Source: Mycoplasmatales bacterium (GTDB lineage Bacteria; Bacillota_I; Bacilli_A; Mycoplasmatales; JABABV01). From it: 35,601 bases of DNA. Under the pieces are notes generated by a model that searched no databases, was not told where the DNA came from, and saw only the letters and a list, made by a program, of their open reading frames with translations. The stretch is from contig JABABV010000007.1 in the NCBI GenBank assembly GCA_014238055.1, forward strand, positions 1 to 35,601. The letters are read 5' to 3'. Shown here one piece after another: positions 1-12,467 of the stretch. Both the position numbers and the translations under genes were made by a program. Within the stretch, counting starts at the first letter, position 1. Each line of letters begins with the position of its first letter.

Positions 1-1243
1 CTCCGGTAGCACTTGCTTTTCCACCTACTGCAACTGCTGATAAATCAGAAGGTGTAGTAAAGTTTACTGCTGATCCGTCAGTTCCACCAGGAGCAACATC
101 TCAAATAATTTCTCCTAATTTATCAGCAACAGGTTTATGAACACTTGGTCAATCTGATTGCCCAAAATTCCCAACTTTAATTACTGAATGTTTACCAGAA
201 CCTGTTCCATTACTTATAACATCAATATTACCAGCTTTACCAACTAGTGCTGTACGAACAAAGAATGATGAACCAATTGCAGATGCTCCAGCTTTTAAAT
301 GAGTGTCATCTGAGTGAGCCCCTTTACGCATTCCTGCATAAATCAATGCTGTTGTTCCTTGTCAATCTATTGAAGCGAAATCAGCTTTTTTACTAGATAA
401 TGTATTATCTGTTCCTACTGTTGCTTCTTTAGCAAAACCAACATACGATTTTGCATTAGTACCGTAATCAGCTAAGTATCATGTAACGCCATCTGCTGCA
501 TTATAATTTGATGTATATCAAATTCCGTTTTTAGTAACACCAATTGCTGCAGTTGTACTTGCTCCACTTGCGTCAGGTACAGCTGATATTGCTAAAAAGC
601 CATCTTCACCGGTGATTGTTTTTGTACCATCCATACTCTTAAATGTATTTGTAACTGCTTTATTAGTATAACTTGCATTCTCACTATTATAGTAAGCAGT
701 ATTATTTAAAGTATAATCAATTGTTGATAACAATTTTTTAAATACTAATAAATGTCTTTCTTTAATATCGATAGAAATTTTCCCTAAAACTGTAACTATA
801 GGTGATCCATCATCAGATTTTTTACTTGTAGTAAATGAAGTATTATCATATTTAATTTTAATACTTGTTGGACGACTTGAACTGTTTTGAGAAACAGTTA
901 AAGATCCTGCAGGCATTTCAGCATCATTTTTAAAACTAGCAAAGATATATAAATGACTAAAGTATTTAGTAGATATATCTAGTTTATTTGCTTTAATAAT
1001 TGCTGCTGCTGCATCAGTAATGTTAGAAATACTAATATCAATAGTAGCTTTAGTCCCTATTCCGGCTGTAGAAGAAGTTTTACGAGCATCTTGTAAGACT
1101 TTCGCAACTGCTTGACTAAGAACCGCAGTATACTTATTTGTATTATCAGAAGAAGATCCACAACTTACAGTTGTCATGGTAGTTGCCCCAACGGCACCTA
1201 AAGTGGCTCCTCCAACAATTAATTTAGAAAATAGTTTTTTCAT
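1..1243 (-). CDS. lipoprotein, 3'-truncated by window edge
   Basis: ATG at 1243 preceded by GGAGG; signal peptide and lipobox TTVSC; open to base 1 when TGA=Trp (track ORFs 518-1243 and 149-346 are in the same frame). Confidence 0.85.
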
Positions 1244-1594
1244 ATTTATCCTCCGAATTATTTTATTTATAACTTTATAACATATCCATTATTTAGTTTA
1301 TAAACCATGGTTTTTTATTATTTAATATAACAATGTAATTCTTTACATAAACTTATATAATTTAGTTTTTTAAATTCGTATACGTATAGAGATTGTTAAC
1401 AATAACTATCAGTTTTATTTCTATACATTAATATTATAATTGTTTTTTAATTTTTTTGCAAAATTTTAATTAAAGAAAAACTACTAAAAACTACTTATTA
1501 ATAAAGATTTATAGATTATATAAGGACTATTCTCAAAACATAAATGCTCATTAAAGATTATTATTTGATATAATAGTTCAAGGTGATTTAATTA

Positions 1595-2335
1595 ATGAAA
1601 TATTTATCAATAATTTATGGAAATTGTAAAAACAGTAAACACACAGCAATAAACTACTTAGAAGAGCATGGTTTTAAAAAAACTAATTACAAAAATTTAA
1701 GTAGCCAAACTAACCAAAAGTTATACATAGTCGATAGTTTAACGAGAGATCAAATTATCGATATTAAAAAAAATAAAGAATATAATTATAAACCAATTTA
1801 TTTTATAAATCGAAACGCTAGTTGAGATTTTAGTAATAACGAACTAGATATTAGAGATGAATTAAGAAATAATATCGATACAACTTTCGCAACTCAAGAT
1901 AACATTTTAAAAATTGTTGATCTTTTTTTTAAAATTGCAAATTGAGAAAAACCTTTACTAATATTTAAATCTTTTGGATTTAAATATGGAATTGTTCAAG
2001 ATTTAGATATCGTTTTCAACGTAAGAATTTTACCAAATCCTTATTGAGATGAAAATTTACGTCATATTTCTGGTGAAAACCAAGTTGTTGTTGACTATGT
2101 TTTAAATACTGATTTTTCAAATAAGTATTTAAAAAATATCAAAAGTAATATCGACTATTTTTTAGAAAAATCATTCTCAAGACCTAATGGAAAACATAGT
2201 TGAGTTTTTGCTCTAGCTTGTACAGGAGGAATGCATCGTTCTGTAGTTAGTGCTGAATGAATTGCTAAACAATATCATAAAGAATATAATGTTATTGTTT
2301 GACATGACAATTTAAATAAAATAAAGGTGATCTAA
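1595..2335 (+). CDS. rapZ: RapZ-like (YvcJ family) nucleotide-binding/RNase adapter protein
   Basis: 246 aa with TGA=Trp; C-terminal [10 protein letters not shown] motif; directly upstream of yvcK and whiA. Confidence 0.85.
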
Positions 2336-2339
2336 AAAT

Positions 2340-3299
2340 ATGCAAAATATATCAAAACCTAATGTTGTTGTTATCGGTGGTGGGACTGGACTATCGACTT
2401 TATTATCAGGCCTAAAAGATATCAAAAACATTAATCTTTCAGCAATCGTAACTGTTTTTGATGACGGCTCTTCGACTGGAGTTTTAAGAAAAGATTTTAA
2501 AATCCCAGCAGTTGGTGATCTTAGACAAGTTATTAACGCTTTATCAAACTCTTCAAATAAATCAATTTTGAATGATTTAATGCGCTATCGCTTTCAAAAT
2601 AAAGATAGCTTATTAGATAATCATTCTCTTGGTAATTTGATCATGACAGCTTTAATCGATATTCAAGGCGATTTTAAAGCTGGAATTGAAGCAATTTCTC
2701 AAGCTCTAAACATTACTGGAAAAATAATTCCTGTAACAGATAAATCTATAAACATAAAAGCTTTAACGATTAATAATAATATTATTCATGGTGAAAGTAA
2801 TATAGGTAAAAGTCCCGAACGCCTAAAAAAGATTTTTCACAGTAAATTAATTAATGCTAATCCTGATGCAATACTAGCTATTAATGATGCCGATTATATC
2901 GTTTATGGAATCGGTTCACTTTATACTTCAATTATTTCTAACATCGCTTTGCCAGATATTCGTGAAGTTCTTAGAAGTACGAAAGCAAAGCATATTTATT
3001 TATGCAACATAATGCAACAACCAGGAGAAACGATTGGTTATGATTCACAAGATCACGTCGATGCTATCGAAGAACATTTAGGTAAAAATGTTATTGATCT
3101 CGTTGTTACTAACTCTTTTTCTATTCCTGAAGAAATCTATCAAAAATACGTTGATTCTAATCAACGTATCGTGCCAATTAATTTTACTAATAAAAAAATA
3201 AAAATAATTAGAGCGCCTCTTATTGAGATAACTGAAGATAAAACTATTAGACATAATACGAATTTAATCAAAAAAGCATTTTCTAAAATTTTTATATAA
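2340..3299 (+). CDS. yvcK: gluconeogenesis factor YvcK/GlmR family
   Basis: VVVIGGGTGLSTLLSGLK, VFDDGSSTGVLRKDF, GDLRQ motifs; rapZ-yvcK-whiA synteny. Confidence 0.95.
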   Translation: MQNISKPNVVVIGGGTGLSTLLSGLKDIKNINLSAIVTVFDDGSSTGVLRKDFKIPAVGDLRQVINALSNSSNKSILNDLMRYRFQNKDSLLDNHSLGNLIMTALIDIQGDFKAGIEAISQALNITGKIIPVTDKSINIKALTINNNIIHGESNIGKSPERLKKIFHSKLINANPDAILAINDADYIVYGIGSLYTSIISNIALPDIREVLRSTKAKHIYLCNIMQQPGETIGYDSQDHVDAIEEHLGKNVIDLVVTNSFSIPEEIYQKYVDSNQRIVPINFTNKKIKIIRAPLIEITEDKTIRHNTNLIKKAFSKIFI

Positions 3300-3320
3300 T
3301 TTTAAAATAGAAGGTTAAAT

Positions 3321-4256
3321 ATGCCATTTTCATTTTCAGCTACTGCTAAAAGCGAAAGCATTAAAGCAGATATGACAAAAAATCAGCTAAAATATTTTTT
3401 AGCTGGCTTTTTCGTAGTTAATGGAATTTATAAAATATATCGTGAAAGTTCAATCATTCGTTTGAGTAATTTAAACGCTACTATCATTAAAGAAATTTAT
3501 AAAAAAGTAAACAAACTTTTACCCGAGATAAAAACAACAATCTCAGTCTTAAAAGAAAAAAACTTTAAGAATACTAGTAATTATTTTATTGAAATTGATC
3601 CAGGAAATTTATTTTTTGAAATGATATTTGGATTTCAATATCGTGATGTCTTTTCAAATTTATTAATCCCTAAACAAATTGAAAAAGATGATAATTTTAA
3701 ATATTTTGTCAATGGTATTTTTGTAGCGAATGGCTCTGTTTCGCGACCTAATTCTAAATATTATCATTTAGAATTTTCGTTAAACAATTTAGAACTAGCT
3801 AACGTTATTTTAAAACGCTTAAAAAAATATTTTCCTAATTTTAAAATCTTACAACGTAAAAATAAATGTTTATTATATATTAAAAAAGCGAATGATGTTT
3901 CTGATTTTATCAAATTCATTAATGCTCCTAATATGGTAATTTTATTTGAAGATAGTCGGATATCTCGCGACTTTATGAATTCAATTAATCGTTTAAATAA
4001 TTTTGATATTTATAATCAAGAAAAAACTAATAGTGCTTTCTTGCGTCATTACGAAATTATTAAAACATTAAAATCTAAAAAATTAATCTATAGTTTAGAT
4101 GAAAAATATCAAAACTTTATTAAAATTAGAATTGAACATAAAGAAGCTTCGTTAGATGAATTAGCAATTATCATCAATGAAAAATATAAATATAATATTA
4201 CTAAGTCGGGAATCAATCATTGATTAAGACATTTAAAAAAAGTTAGTTTATCATAA
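3321..4256 (+). CDS. whiA: DNA-binding protein WhiA
   Basis: N-terminal LAGLIDADG-like and C-terminal HTH features; synteny; one in-frame TGA near the C-terminus. Confidence 0.9.
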
Positions 4257-4271
4257 ACTAACTTTTTTTAA
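4236..4271. terminator. bidirectional rho-independent terminator between whiA and smpB
   Basis: AAAAAAGTTAGTTTA-tca-TAAACTAACTTTTTT perfect stem with U-tracts on both strands. Confidence 0.85.
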
Positions 4272-4699
4272 TAATTATTAATCTTGCGATCACTTTTCTG
4301 TTTTAAAGCTTGACGCTTATCGTGAGCGTTTTTACCTTTTGCAAGACCAATTTTAAGTTTTACTAAACTACGACCATTGATATACATTTTTAATGGGATC
4401 AACGTTAATTGTTGCGTTTTTTGTAAATACTCTAATTTGATGATTTCTTTTTTATGTAGTAATAATTTACGAGTCCTTAAAGGATCTATCGGAATAAAAC
4501 CAACAGCATATTTATAAGGAGCGATATGCATATTAACTACTTGAGCTTCATGATTTCTAATCGAAACATAAGCTTCTTGTAAAGAAACCTCGCCTTTTCT
4601 AATCGACTTAATTTCAGAACCGTTTAAAACGATTCCAGCTTCATAATCTTTAATGATCAAATAATTATGATATGCTTTTTTATTATTAGCTATTTTCAT
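4268..4699 (-). CDS. smpB: SsrA-binding protein SmpB
   Basis: NKKAYHNYLIIKDYEAGIVLNGSEIKSIRKG and KGKNAHDKRQALK. Confidence 0.95.
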   Translation of the reverse strand: MKIANNKKAYHNYLIIKDYEAGIVLNGSEIKSIRKGEVSLQEAYVSIRNHEAQVVNMHIAPYKYAVGFIPIDPLRTRKLLLHKKEIIKLEYLQKTQQLTLIPLKMYINGRSLVKLKIGLAKGKNAHDKRQALKQKSDRKINNY

Positions 4700-4701
4700 A
4701 A

Positions 4702-5175
4702 TTATTTTTCTTTAAAAATTATTTCTGGACCGCTAAACTGACTAAATTTAACATTAGCTGCTTTTAACATACGTTTACTAGCTTGCACAGCTACTAAACC
4801 TTGATATTTATCAGAGTCATAAACTATTTCTGTAACACCACTTTGAATAATTTGTTTAGTACATTGATTACAAGGAAATAAAGTGACATACATTTTAGCG
4901 TTATCTAGACGAGAAACTGAATTAATGATGGCATTAGTTTCAGCGTGGACTACATAAGCGTATTTAGACTCTAAAAAGTCTTCTGAATCATCTCAAGAAA
5001 AGACATCATCACTAATACCGCGTGGAAAGCCATTATAACCAACCCCAACGATTTGATTTTTGTCATTTACGATACAAGCTCCAACTTGAGTATTGGGATC
5101 TTTTGAACGGGCAGCAGAAATTTTTGCGACACTCATAAAATATTGATCTCAACTAATATAATCTTTACGTTTCAT
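4702..5175 (-). CDS. dCMP deaminase / ComEB-type cytidine deaminase
   Basis: 157 aa; HAETNAI and PCNQC zinc motifs. Confidence 0.9.
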
Positions 5176-5190
5176 AAATTTCTCCTTTAT

Positions 5191-7455
5191 TTATTTATTT
5201 TCTTCTTTTGCTGTTGATTTTTCTGATTCAACATCTTTAGCAGCTTTAAGAACTACGATACGGTTTTTCGGTTTTGCTGCTTTACGGTTTTTCTTTAAGT
5301 TTTCGTTAATTGTCATATCAACTAACTCTAAATCAATTTTACCTTCTTTACGATCGGCCCCGACAACATTAACTTCTATTTCTTGCCCTAAAGAGAAAGT
5401 TCTCTTTGAATGCAGTCCAATTAATTGCATTGAATTTGGCATGAATTCATAATCATCATCGGTTAGTTTTGTTGTATGTACTAATCCATCAAATAAACTA
5501 TTAATTTCAACAAAGAAACCAAAACTATTTACTGAAGCAATAATACCTTTAAGTTTTTGACCAACGTATCGCTCAAAGTATTGAGCTTTTTTCATATCAT
5601 TAACGGCTCTTTCACATTCAACTGACTTAACTTCACAATTACTGATTTGTTCAGAAATAGCATGAATTTTAGCTAATTCTTCAGTTTTATTAATATTAGC
5701 GTTATTATCGAATAAATATTTACGTAATAAACGGTGAACTAATAAATCTGAATAACGACGAATTGGTGACGTGAAATGTGTATAGTCTTTCAACGCTAGA
5801 CCGAAATGACCAGTTGGTTTTTCACTATAACGTGCTTTTTGCATCGTACGTAATAATAAAATTTTAATAATATGAGAAACAGGACCTTCAGGGAACTTTT
5901 CAACTAGTTGTTGTAATTGTTTTGAAGTTGGGTTCGTTGAAATATTACTTGTACTATATCCAAAGAATTTAACCATTTTAACAAAATCAATAATTTTTTG
6001 TGGTGTTGGTTTTTCATGGATACGGTAAATAAATGGTAATGTTTTCGTTCTAATTGAATGAGCAATCGTTTCATTAGCACTAACCATAAAGTTCTCAATT
6101 AAACGTTGTGCTACGCCACGAGGATTAGGTTTAATACTAATTGGGTTACCATCTTTATCAACTTTAATTTTAGCTTCTGCTAAATCAAAATCAATCGTTC
6201 CGTTAGCACGACGGTTTTTAATAATAACGTTTGATAATGCAATTGCATCATCTAATAATTGCATTACTGGTTTATGATCAGCCATAACTTCATCACTAGC
6301 AGTTTTTCCAAGAATATCATTAACATCACTATAATTTAAACGTTTAGTTGTTTTTATATAACTTGGAAAAATTTTGTAAGAAACAGTTTTTCCATCATGG
6401 TCTATTTCCATTTGACAACTAATTGTTAATCTTAAAACAGATGGATTAAGTGAACAAATACCGTTAGATAGAATTGCTGGAAGCATCGGAATTACACGAT
6501 CAACTAAATAAGTTGAATTACCACGTTTAAGCGCTTCTTTATCTAAAATACTATCTTCTTTCACATAATGTGAAACATCGGCAATATGAACTCCTAATTG
6601 GAAGTTACCATTAGCTAATTTCTTAACACTAATAGCATCATCTAAATCTTTAGAATCTTTACCATCGATCGTTACTAATATTTCATCAGTTAAATCAATT
6701 CTTTTTTCAGAATTATCTTTAACTGGTTCTTGCGCTTTTTTCATCGCTTCAGCAGTAACTTCATCACTAAATTTTAATCTAATATTATGACGATATATTT
6801 GTGATAAGATGTCGACTCCAGGATCGTTGACGTGTCCTAAAATTTTAACAATTTTAACTTCAATGATTCCGTCTTCTAAATATCTAACGATTTCACACGC
6901 AACTTTATTACCATCAACAACTTTTTCAGGATTAATAATTTTAAAATGAGCCATAAATTTACGATCATCTGATTGTAATAAAGTATGTCCTTCTTTTTTA
7001 TAAATTAGTCCAACTACGTTGTTATTAGCACGTTCAGTGATTTCTAATACTTTAGCATCAAGTTTAGATTTTTGATATCAAGAAACATAAGTTTGATATC
7101 TAACGTGATCACCGTGAAATGCTCCTTTAGTAAATTCAGCATTTACGTAATAATCTTCGTTATTATTTTCATCTTCAACGTCTGGTGTGATAAATCCAAA
7201 ACCTTTTTTATTGATTGAAATCTTACCAGTACCTTCACTAACGATTTTCAAAACTGAATAATCACCAATTTTATTTTTAATGACAGCATTTTCAGCTTCT
7301 AAAATACTCATCGCACGACGAATATCTTTAAAACGATATCCTTGTTTTTCAAAATGAGTTGCTATTCTTCCTAAACGAGAAGGACGATAAAACTTACTCT
7401 CCATATGATTAACGATTAATTCTTTTAATTTTAATGTTTTACTATTGATCAACAT
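5191..7455 (-). CDS. rnr: ribonuclease R
   Basis: 754 aa with TGA=Trp; RNB motifs IDGKDSKDLDDAISV, HFTSPIRRYSDLLVHRLL; C-terminal S1 domain. Confidence 0.95.
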
Positions 7456-7543
7456 ATTAATTCCTCAATTCCCTTTACATTTTCTTTAATACAAATCGTA
7501 TTAATAAATTATCAGTTATACAATTATCGCTTATATATAAAAT

Positions 7544-7572
7544 AAAAAAAGCTATCTTAGGTAGCTTTTTTT
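7544..7572 (-). terminator. rho-independent terminator after secG
   Basis: AAAAAAAGCTA tcttagg TAGCTTTTTTT. Confidence 0.8.
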
Positions 7573-7573
7573 A

Positions 7574-7810
7574 TTAAGACACATAAGTTTTTATTAAGAC
7601 GGCTAACGTAATAAATAAAGCACCAAAAATATAAGTTAAAATAGTTATCAATCTATCGTAACCACGTTCTTTAGTTTTTCCAAAAAGATCGATTTCATTA
7701 GAACCCATCAATGCTCCAGAAACCCCTTTAGCTTTACCAGCTTGCTTTAGTCCTAAAAATATCAAAGCAAATGATACTAATATTAACGAAACAATTAAAA
7801 AATCTTTCAT
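7574..7810 (-). CDS. secG: preprotein translocase subunit SecG
   Basis: 78 aa, two TM segments, conserved position upstream of rnr. Confidence 0.85.
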   Translation of the reverse strand: MKDFLIVSLILVSFALIFLGLKQAGKAKGVSGALMGSNEIDLFGKTKERGYDRLITILTYIFGALFITLAVLIKTYVS

Positions 7811-7892
7811 ATTAATACTCCTTTATTTATAGTTATTTAAATATACGTTACAGATATCTTACAATATTATACATTAATTATTATAAATATTA

Positions 7893-8975
7893 TTAATTTT
7901 TAATTATTATTATTCAACTAATAATATAAATTAAAACAATAATCACCGAAATTGAAAGTTGTCATCAATATTTTATGACTTTTTTCTTAAATATAGAACC
8001 GATTAATACTTTAATTGAAAATAAAAAAGTAATGATTAAAATCGATATAATAATAATTTCTAAATTTTTATCGTGACCAACAGCATCGATAATTGGTGCT
8101 TTGTAATACGATAGATCAGCGAAAAATAAAATACTAAAATTAAAAATTTGCGCTCCTACAATAGCACTAACTGCTAAATTAACTAATCCTTTTTTAACTA
8201 ACAAGAATAGTGAGACTATTTCAGGCATCGCCATTACTCAAGATAATAACGTTCCTCCAACAGTATCTTCTTCAATGTGGTAACCACCTTCAGAAAAAGG
8301 TAAGACCATAACATCAGCAATACTATTTAAAATTATCGCTCCAATCACTAAAACCATTCCATATAGCGAAAGCATCATTCAAGATTTAGGAGCTGAAAAA
8401 ATTACGCCCTCATTTTCTTTAACGACTTTTAGTTCAGCTTCGGTTTCATTATCAGATGATTCAAAAAATCACGACATAATTAAGAACCCAATATAAATAG
8501 CGATTAATAATAATGGTAAAATTCCAAAATGAATTCCAAATAAATGAATATTAAGATCGTTTCCAGAAAAAATAAACATTGAAATTAAAGCACTAACACC
8601 AAAAACAGTAAAAAGTAAAGCGTTATTATAATTATTTAATTTTTTAAAAATTAAAACTCTTAAAAAACAAAGATCACAAACAGCGGTCATGATCATATTA
8701 AACATATTTGAACCTAAAACATTACTGACGGCAATTTTTGGATTATCGCTAGCGGCTTGAAAAACACTAGTGACGATTTCAGGAATTGAAGCTAAAATAG
8801 CAATTACAAAAACACCAATAAAAGCCCCTTCTACTTTACTATTTTCAGTAATTAAAGCACTATACTTAACAACTTTAACTGCTCCAAAGAAAACAATAAC
8901 TACAATTACTAAAAATAATAATCATAAAGTTCCTAAGTTAGTAATATATTTAATTCAATTTTCTAAAAAGTTCAT
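7893..8975 (-). CDS. sodium/calcium exchanger family (CaCA) membrane protein
   Basis: 360 aa with TGA=Trp; duplicated alpha-repeat motifs (SIPEIVTS..ASDNPKIAVSNVLGSNMFN and MAMPEIVS...NLAVSAIVGAQIFN). Confidence 0.85.
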
Positions 8976-9074
8976 ATTTCCTCCAAATATTTAAATTTAT
9001 TATAAATTATAGCTAAATAATATTATAATTAATCTATAGGGTAAAGCGTTATTTTTGAGTTATTTAAGACGGGG

Positions 9075-9443
9075 TTGGTTGTTATTTTTAATAAATTACT
9101 AAAAATTTTATTTTTTCAAAATAATTCATCAGTTAATATAATCGATGAAAGTAAACTAGGAAAAATTATTTATAATAAAAAATGAATCATTATAGATTTA
9201 AGACCTAGTGCTGAGTTTAAAACTTCACATATATTATTATCAACTAATTTAAATATCATTAAATTTAAAAAACGTTATCATAAATACATTAATAAAAATC
9301 AAAAAATATTATTAGTTTGCAGACACGGTAAACAGTCGCCTACTTTAGCAAAATATTTATTAAATAAAGGCTATAATGTATCAATTTTAAAATACGGTTT
9401 TCAAAATCCTAAATTACTCGAAAGTAAATGAATTATAAAATAA
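9075..9443 (+). CDS. rhodanese-like domain protein (start codon uncertain, TTG)
   Basis: IIIDLRPSAEFKTSHI...ILLVCRHGKQSPTLAKYLLNKGY with two in-frame TGA. Confidence 0.65.
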
Positions 9444-9444
9444 T

Positions 9445-10743
9445 TTAATCTAAAAAATCTTTTAATCAAAAGAAAGATTTTTTAGGAATTCTAAGATTTT
9501 GTTTTAAATCTAGAGAAATAAGTCCATAACGTTCTTTATAAGATTTAGTTCAATTTCAATTATCGATATAATTTAATATTATTAATCCTTGGCAATTAGA
9601 TTCTGATCTAATTGCTTTTTTAACAGCGATGATTTGATTTTTTAAATAATTGATGCGGTATTGATCTTCAACTACTCCAGAATCATTTGCATGTAATCTT
9701 TCATCTGCCATTCCAATCCCTTTAATAGAGACGATCGTTTCGATGTTGTTATAAGAATTTTTAATTATCATTAAAGAATTAAATAGATCATCATTTATTA
9801 ATTTTTTATTTTTATTAATTATATCATATCCAAAGTTAAATTCAGTGTGATCTAAATTAGCTTTAACAATTTTTGAATTTTTATAAATTAAGTTTAAAAA
9901 ATCTATTGATCAATCTTTAATAGATTGCTCTTCTTCACAAGTAATTTCTAATTCAATTTTATATTTTTTTGCTATTTCTAATAATTTATAATGAATTTTA
10001 TTATCAATAAAAGCATTTAATAATAATTGGTGTTCTCAAACGTTTGCAATGTTTGCGGCTTCTTTATCTTCGAGTTTATCACTAGCTGGATAAGCAATTT
10101 CTAAATTCAGACCAATCCCGATTTTAGTTTTTAGTTTTTTAGTTTTAAAAATATTAACAGCATTTTTATGAGCTAAAATAATATTTACAACGCTTTGTAA
10201 CATTTTAACTATATTATTTTCTGCTGGATAATGACTACTATTGACGTATTGGCCTAAAAGATCTTGCATCGGTTCATTAAAAGTAATTCACTTATGCACC
10301 CGACTACCAAATAATTTGAAACATTTTTCAGCGTAATAACTAAATTTAACAATACTTTCTTTAGTCGTTCAACCACCTTTTTCAGATAATCATAAAGGCA
10401 TATCAAAATGAAAAAGACTAACTATCGGTTTCATTCCTAAAGCAATAACTTTATCAATTAATTTATTATAAAATTCAACTGCTACAAGGTTGATAGTTTT
10501 TCCATCAGGAATTAAAAATGTTCATTGAATAGATAAAGCAAAACAATTAAAATTTAATTGTTTTGCAAAAGCAACGTCTTCTTCGTAATGTTTAATAAAA
10601 TCATTACGTACATAAATTCCTTCTTCAAATAAATAAACACTTTCCATAAATCAATAATCTCAAACAGAAAGTGATTTTTTAGTTCCGATACCTTCAGTTT
10701 GAGGCGCTGAAAAACCGCCTCCTCAAAGAAAATTATTGTTCAT
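9445..10743 (-). CDS. glycoside hydrolase family 1 (6-phospho-beta-glucosidase-like), atypical active site
   Basis: 432 aa with TGA=Trp; N-term FLWGGGFSAPQTEG, ITFNEP acid/base motif, C-term KERYGLISLD. Confidence 0.85.
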
Positions 10744-10780
10744 TATAGAGCTCCTATTATTTAAAAATTTAGAAAATAAA

Positions 10781-12232
10781 TTATTCTTTAATTAATTTAC
10801 TATTAGTTTTTTTAACGAATTTACTAAATACAAAATCCATAAAGTATCCAACTATTATAATAGCAGTAAAAATTATTACTGTATATGTTAGCGTTGCATA
10901 TGTTGATGTAAAGATATCAGTTGAAACTGAAAACATTTCATAAATATTATCGATTAAACTAATGATTGGTACAATAATAAAGAATGACGCTCCTATTATA
11001 GCTGATATTTTGAAAAATTTTATTTTTTTAACTTTTACTTTATTAGTGTATCGATTAATAACAGCATATATAAAGACAATCCCTAACATGATTAAAATAA
11101 TTGCTGTTTGTCAATTAGAAACAACATCGATAAAATCAAGCGTTTTACCAAATACAAAATGACCAATTAAGAAACTAAAAACCGTTGCTAAAAAAGATAA
11201 AGTATATAAGAAATATCCGCTACCTGCTGGACTTCCATTAGGATTCTTTTTAATAATTAATTTTTTATATGGGAAGTAATGAGGTGAGTCTACCGCATCA
11301 CTGACCATTCGCATTCCTCCAGTAGTAAATCCATTTAACGATCCTAAAGCAGCAAAGACTACTGAAATATCGATAATTTTTTCAAATCAAACTGGGAAAG
11401 CGTGATGAGAAAAAGAAATAACTGAACCAGTATCTCAATCTTTACTTGCAAAAGAACCAGCTGTTTTAGAAAAAATAGCTACTGAAATTAAAGCGTAAAA
11501 AATAATAATACTAATAACTCCAACGATAACAATTTTTGGTAAATTACGATCAGCATTTTTAACTGATTTTTTAATTGAAAAAACATAATAGAACCCATCG
11601 AAAGCATAGAAGACTGCCGGAAGCGCTAAAATCATTCCTAAAATTCCGTGATTTTTAATTGTTTTTCCAGAAATAATAATATCTGGACTACTAAAATTAG
11701 TAATTGAACTAGTTATTAATCCCGCAACAACTACAACAATTAAAGGAAATAATTTAAAGATTGTTGCAAAGTTTTGTGTGATATGAGGAATTTTAATAAA
11801 TTTAGAATTAATTCCCATAAATCAAGTTAAGTAAAATAATGTTAAAATTAAATTAGCTCACCATGGAGCGTGGTATCCGAAAATAGCTCAAGTAAAATTA
11901 GCACCATAAAATGCTAAAGTTGTATAAATAAATGGAAAATATAAGAAAGTTAGAAATCAAACTAACGTTCTCCCATATCGTTTACTAACGAAAGCATTAG
12001 CTCAAGAAACGATTCCTGAATCAGTTTCTTTCTGAGAACTAATAATCTCTAATAGAGCAATCGCTGCAAATAATACTCCGATCCCTCCAATAACTCACGC
12101 TAATAAAGTGTAAACTCCTGAACCAGTACTATTTATAACACTAGTGTTTTTAAAAAATATTCCTACTCCGACAATTGTTCCAATAACATAAGCTAATGCC
12201 GTTATGAAACCAATATTCTTTTTATTAGACAT
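10781..12232 (-). CDS. APC superfamily amino acid permease
   Basis: 483 aa with TGA=Trp; VIGTIVGVGIFFKN, FAFDGFYY-type motifs, ~12 TM; RBS AAGGAG. Confidence 0.9.
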
Positions 12233-12255
12233 AGTTTTCTCCTTGTTTTAAAAAT

Positions 12256-12294
12256 AAAAAAAATAAATAATACTAAAATAAATTAGCATTATTT
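12256..12294 (-). terminator. terminator between leader ORF 3 and permease start (attenuator candidate)
   Basis: Minus strand AAATAATGCTAA-ttattt-TTAGTATTATTT (one G.U) followed by ATTTTTTTT; ~25 nt upstream of the permease RBS. Confidence 0.7.
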
Positions 12295-12353
12295 ATCGTT
12301 AAAAAATATAAAAATATAAAAAATAATATTTTAAATAATTTATCACGATAATC

Positions 12354-12467
12354 TTATGTTAGTTGAGCAGAGCTAAGCATTCGTTTATTTCCAAAAAGAA
12401 CATACAAAAAGTTAATAATTGTAACATTATTATTAATTTCTAAGTTGTTAAAATTAGAATTAAACAT
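12354..12467 (-). CDS. leader peptide ORF 3 (37 aa) MFNSNFNNLEINNNVTIINFLYVLFGNKRMLSSAQLT
   Basis: ATG preceded by GGAGAAAACAA; TATAAT -10 at 12526-12531; followed by terminator then permease. Confidence 0.6.
   Translation of the reverse strand: MFNSNFNNLEINNNVTIINFLYVLFGNKRMLSSAQLT

Noticed and set aside
1302-1313. AAACCATGGTTT palindrome upstream of the first lipoprotein
   Set aside because: Single 12-bp palindrome with no second copy or positional evidence of an operator
1377-1392. TATACGTATA palindrome near the first lipoprotein, also near 30641
   Set aside because: Second copy lies in coding sequence (VYVYDF); short AT-rich palindrome, likely coincidental
5904-6098. 64-aa minus-strand ORF inside rnr
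   Set aside because: Overlaps conserved RNB domain in another frame; no support
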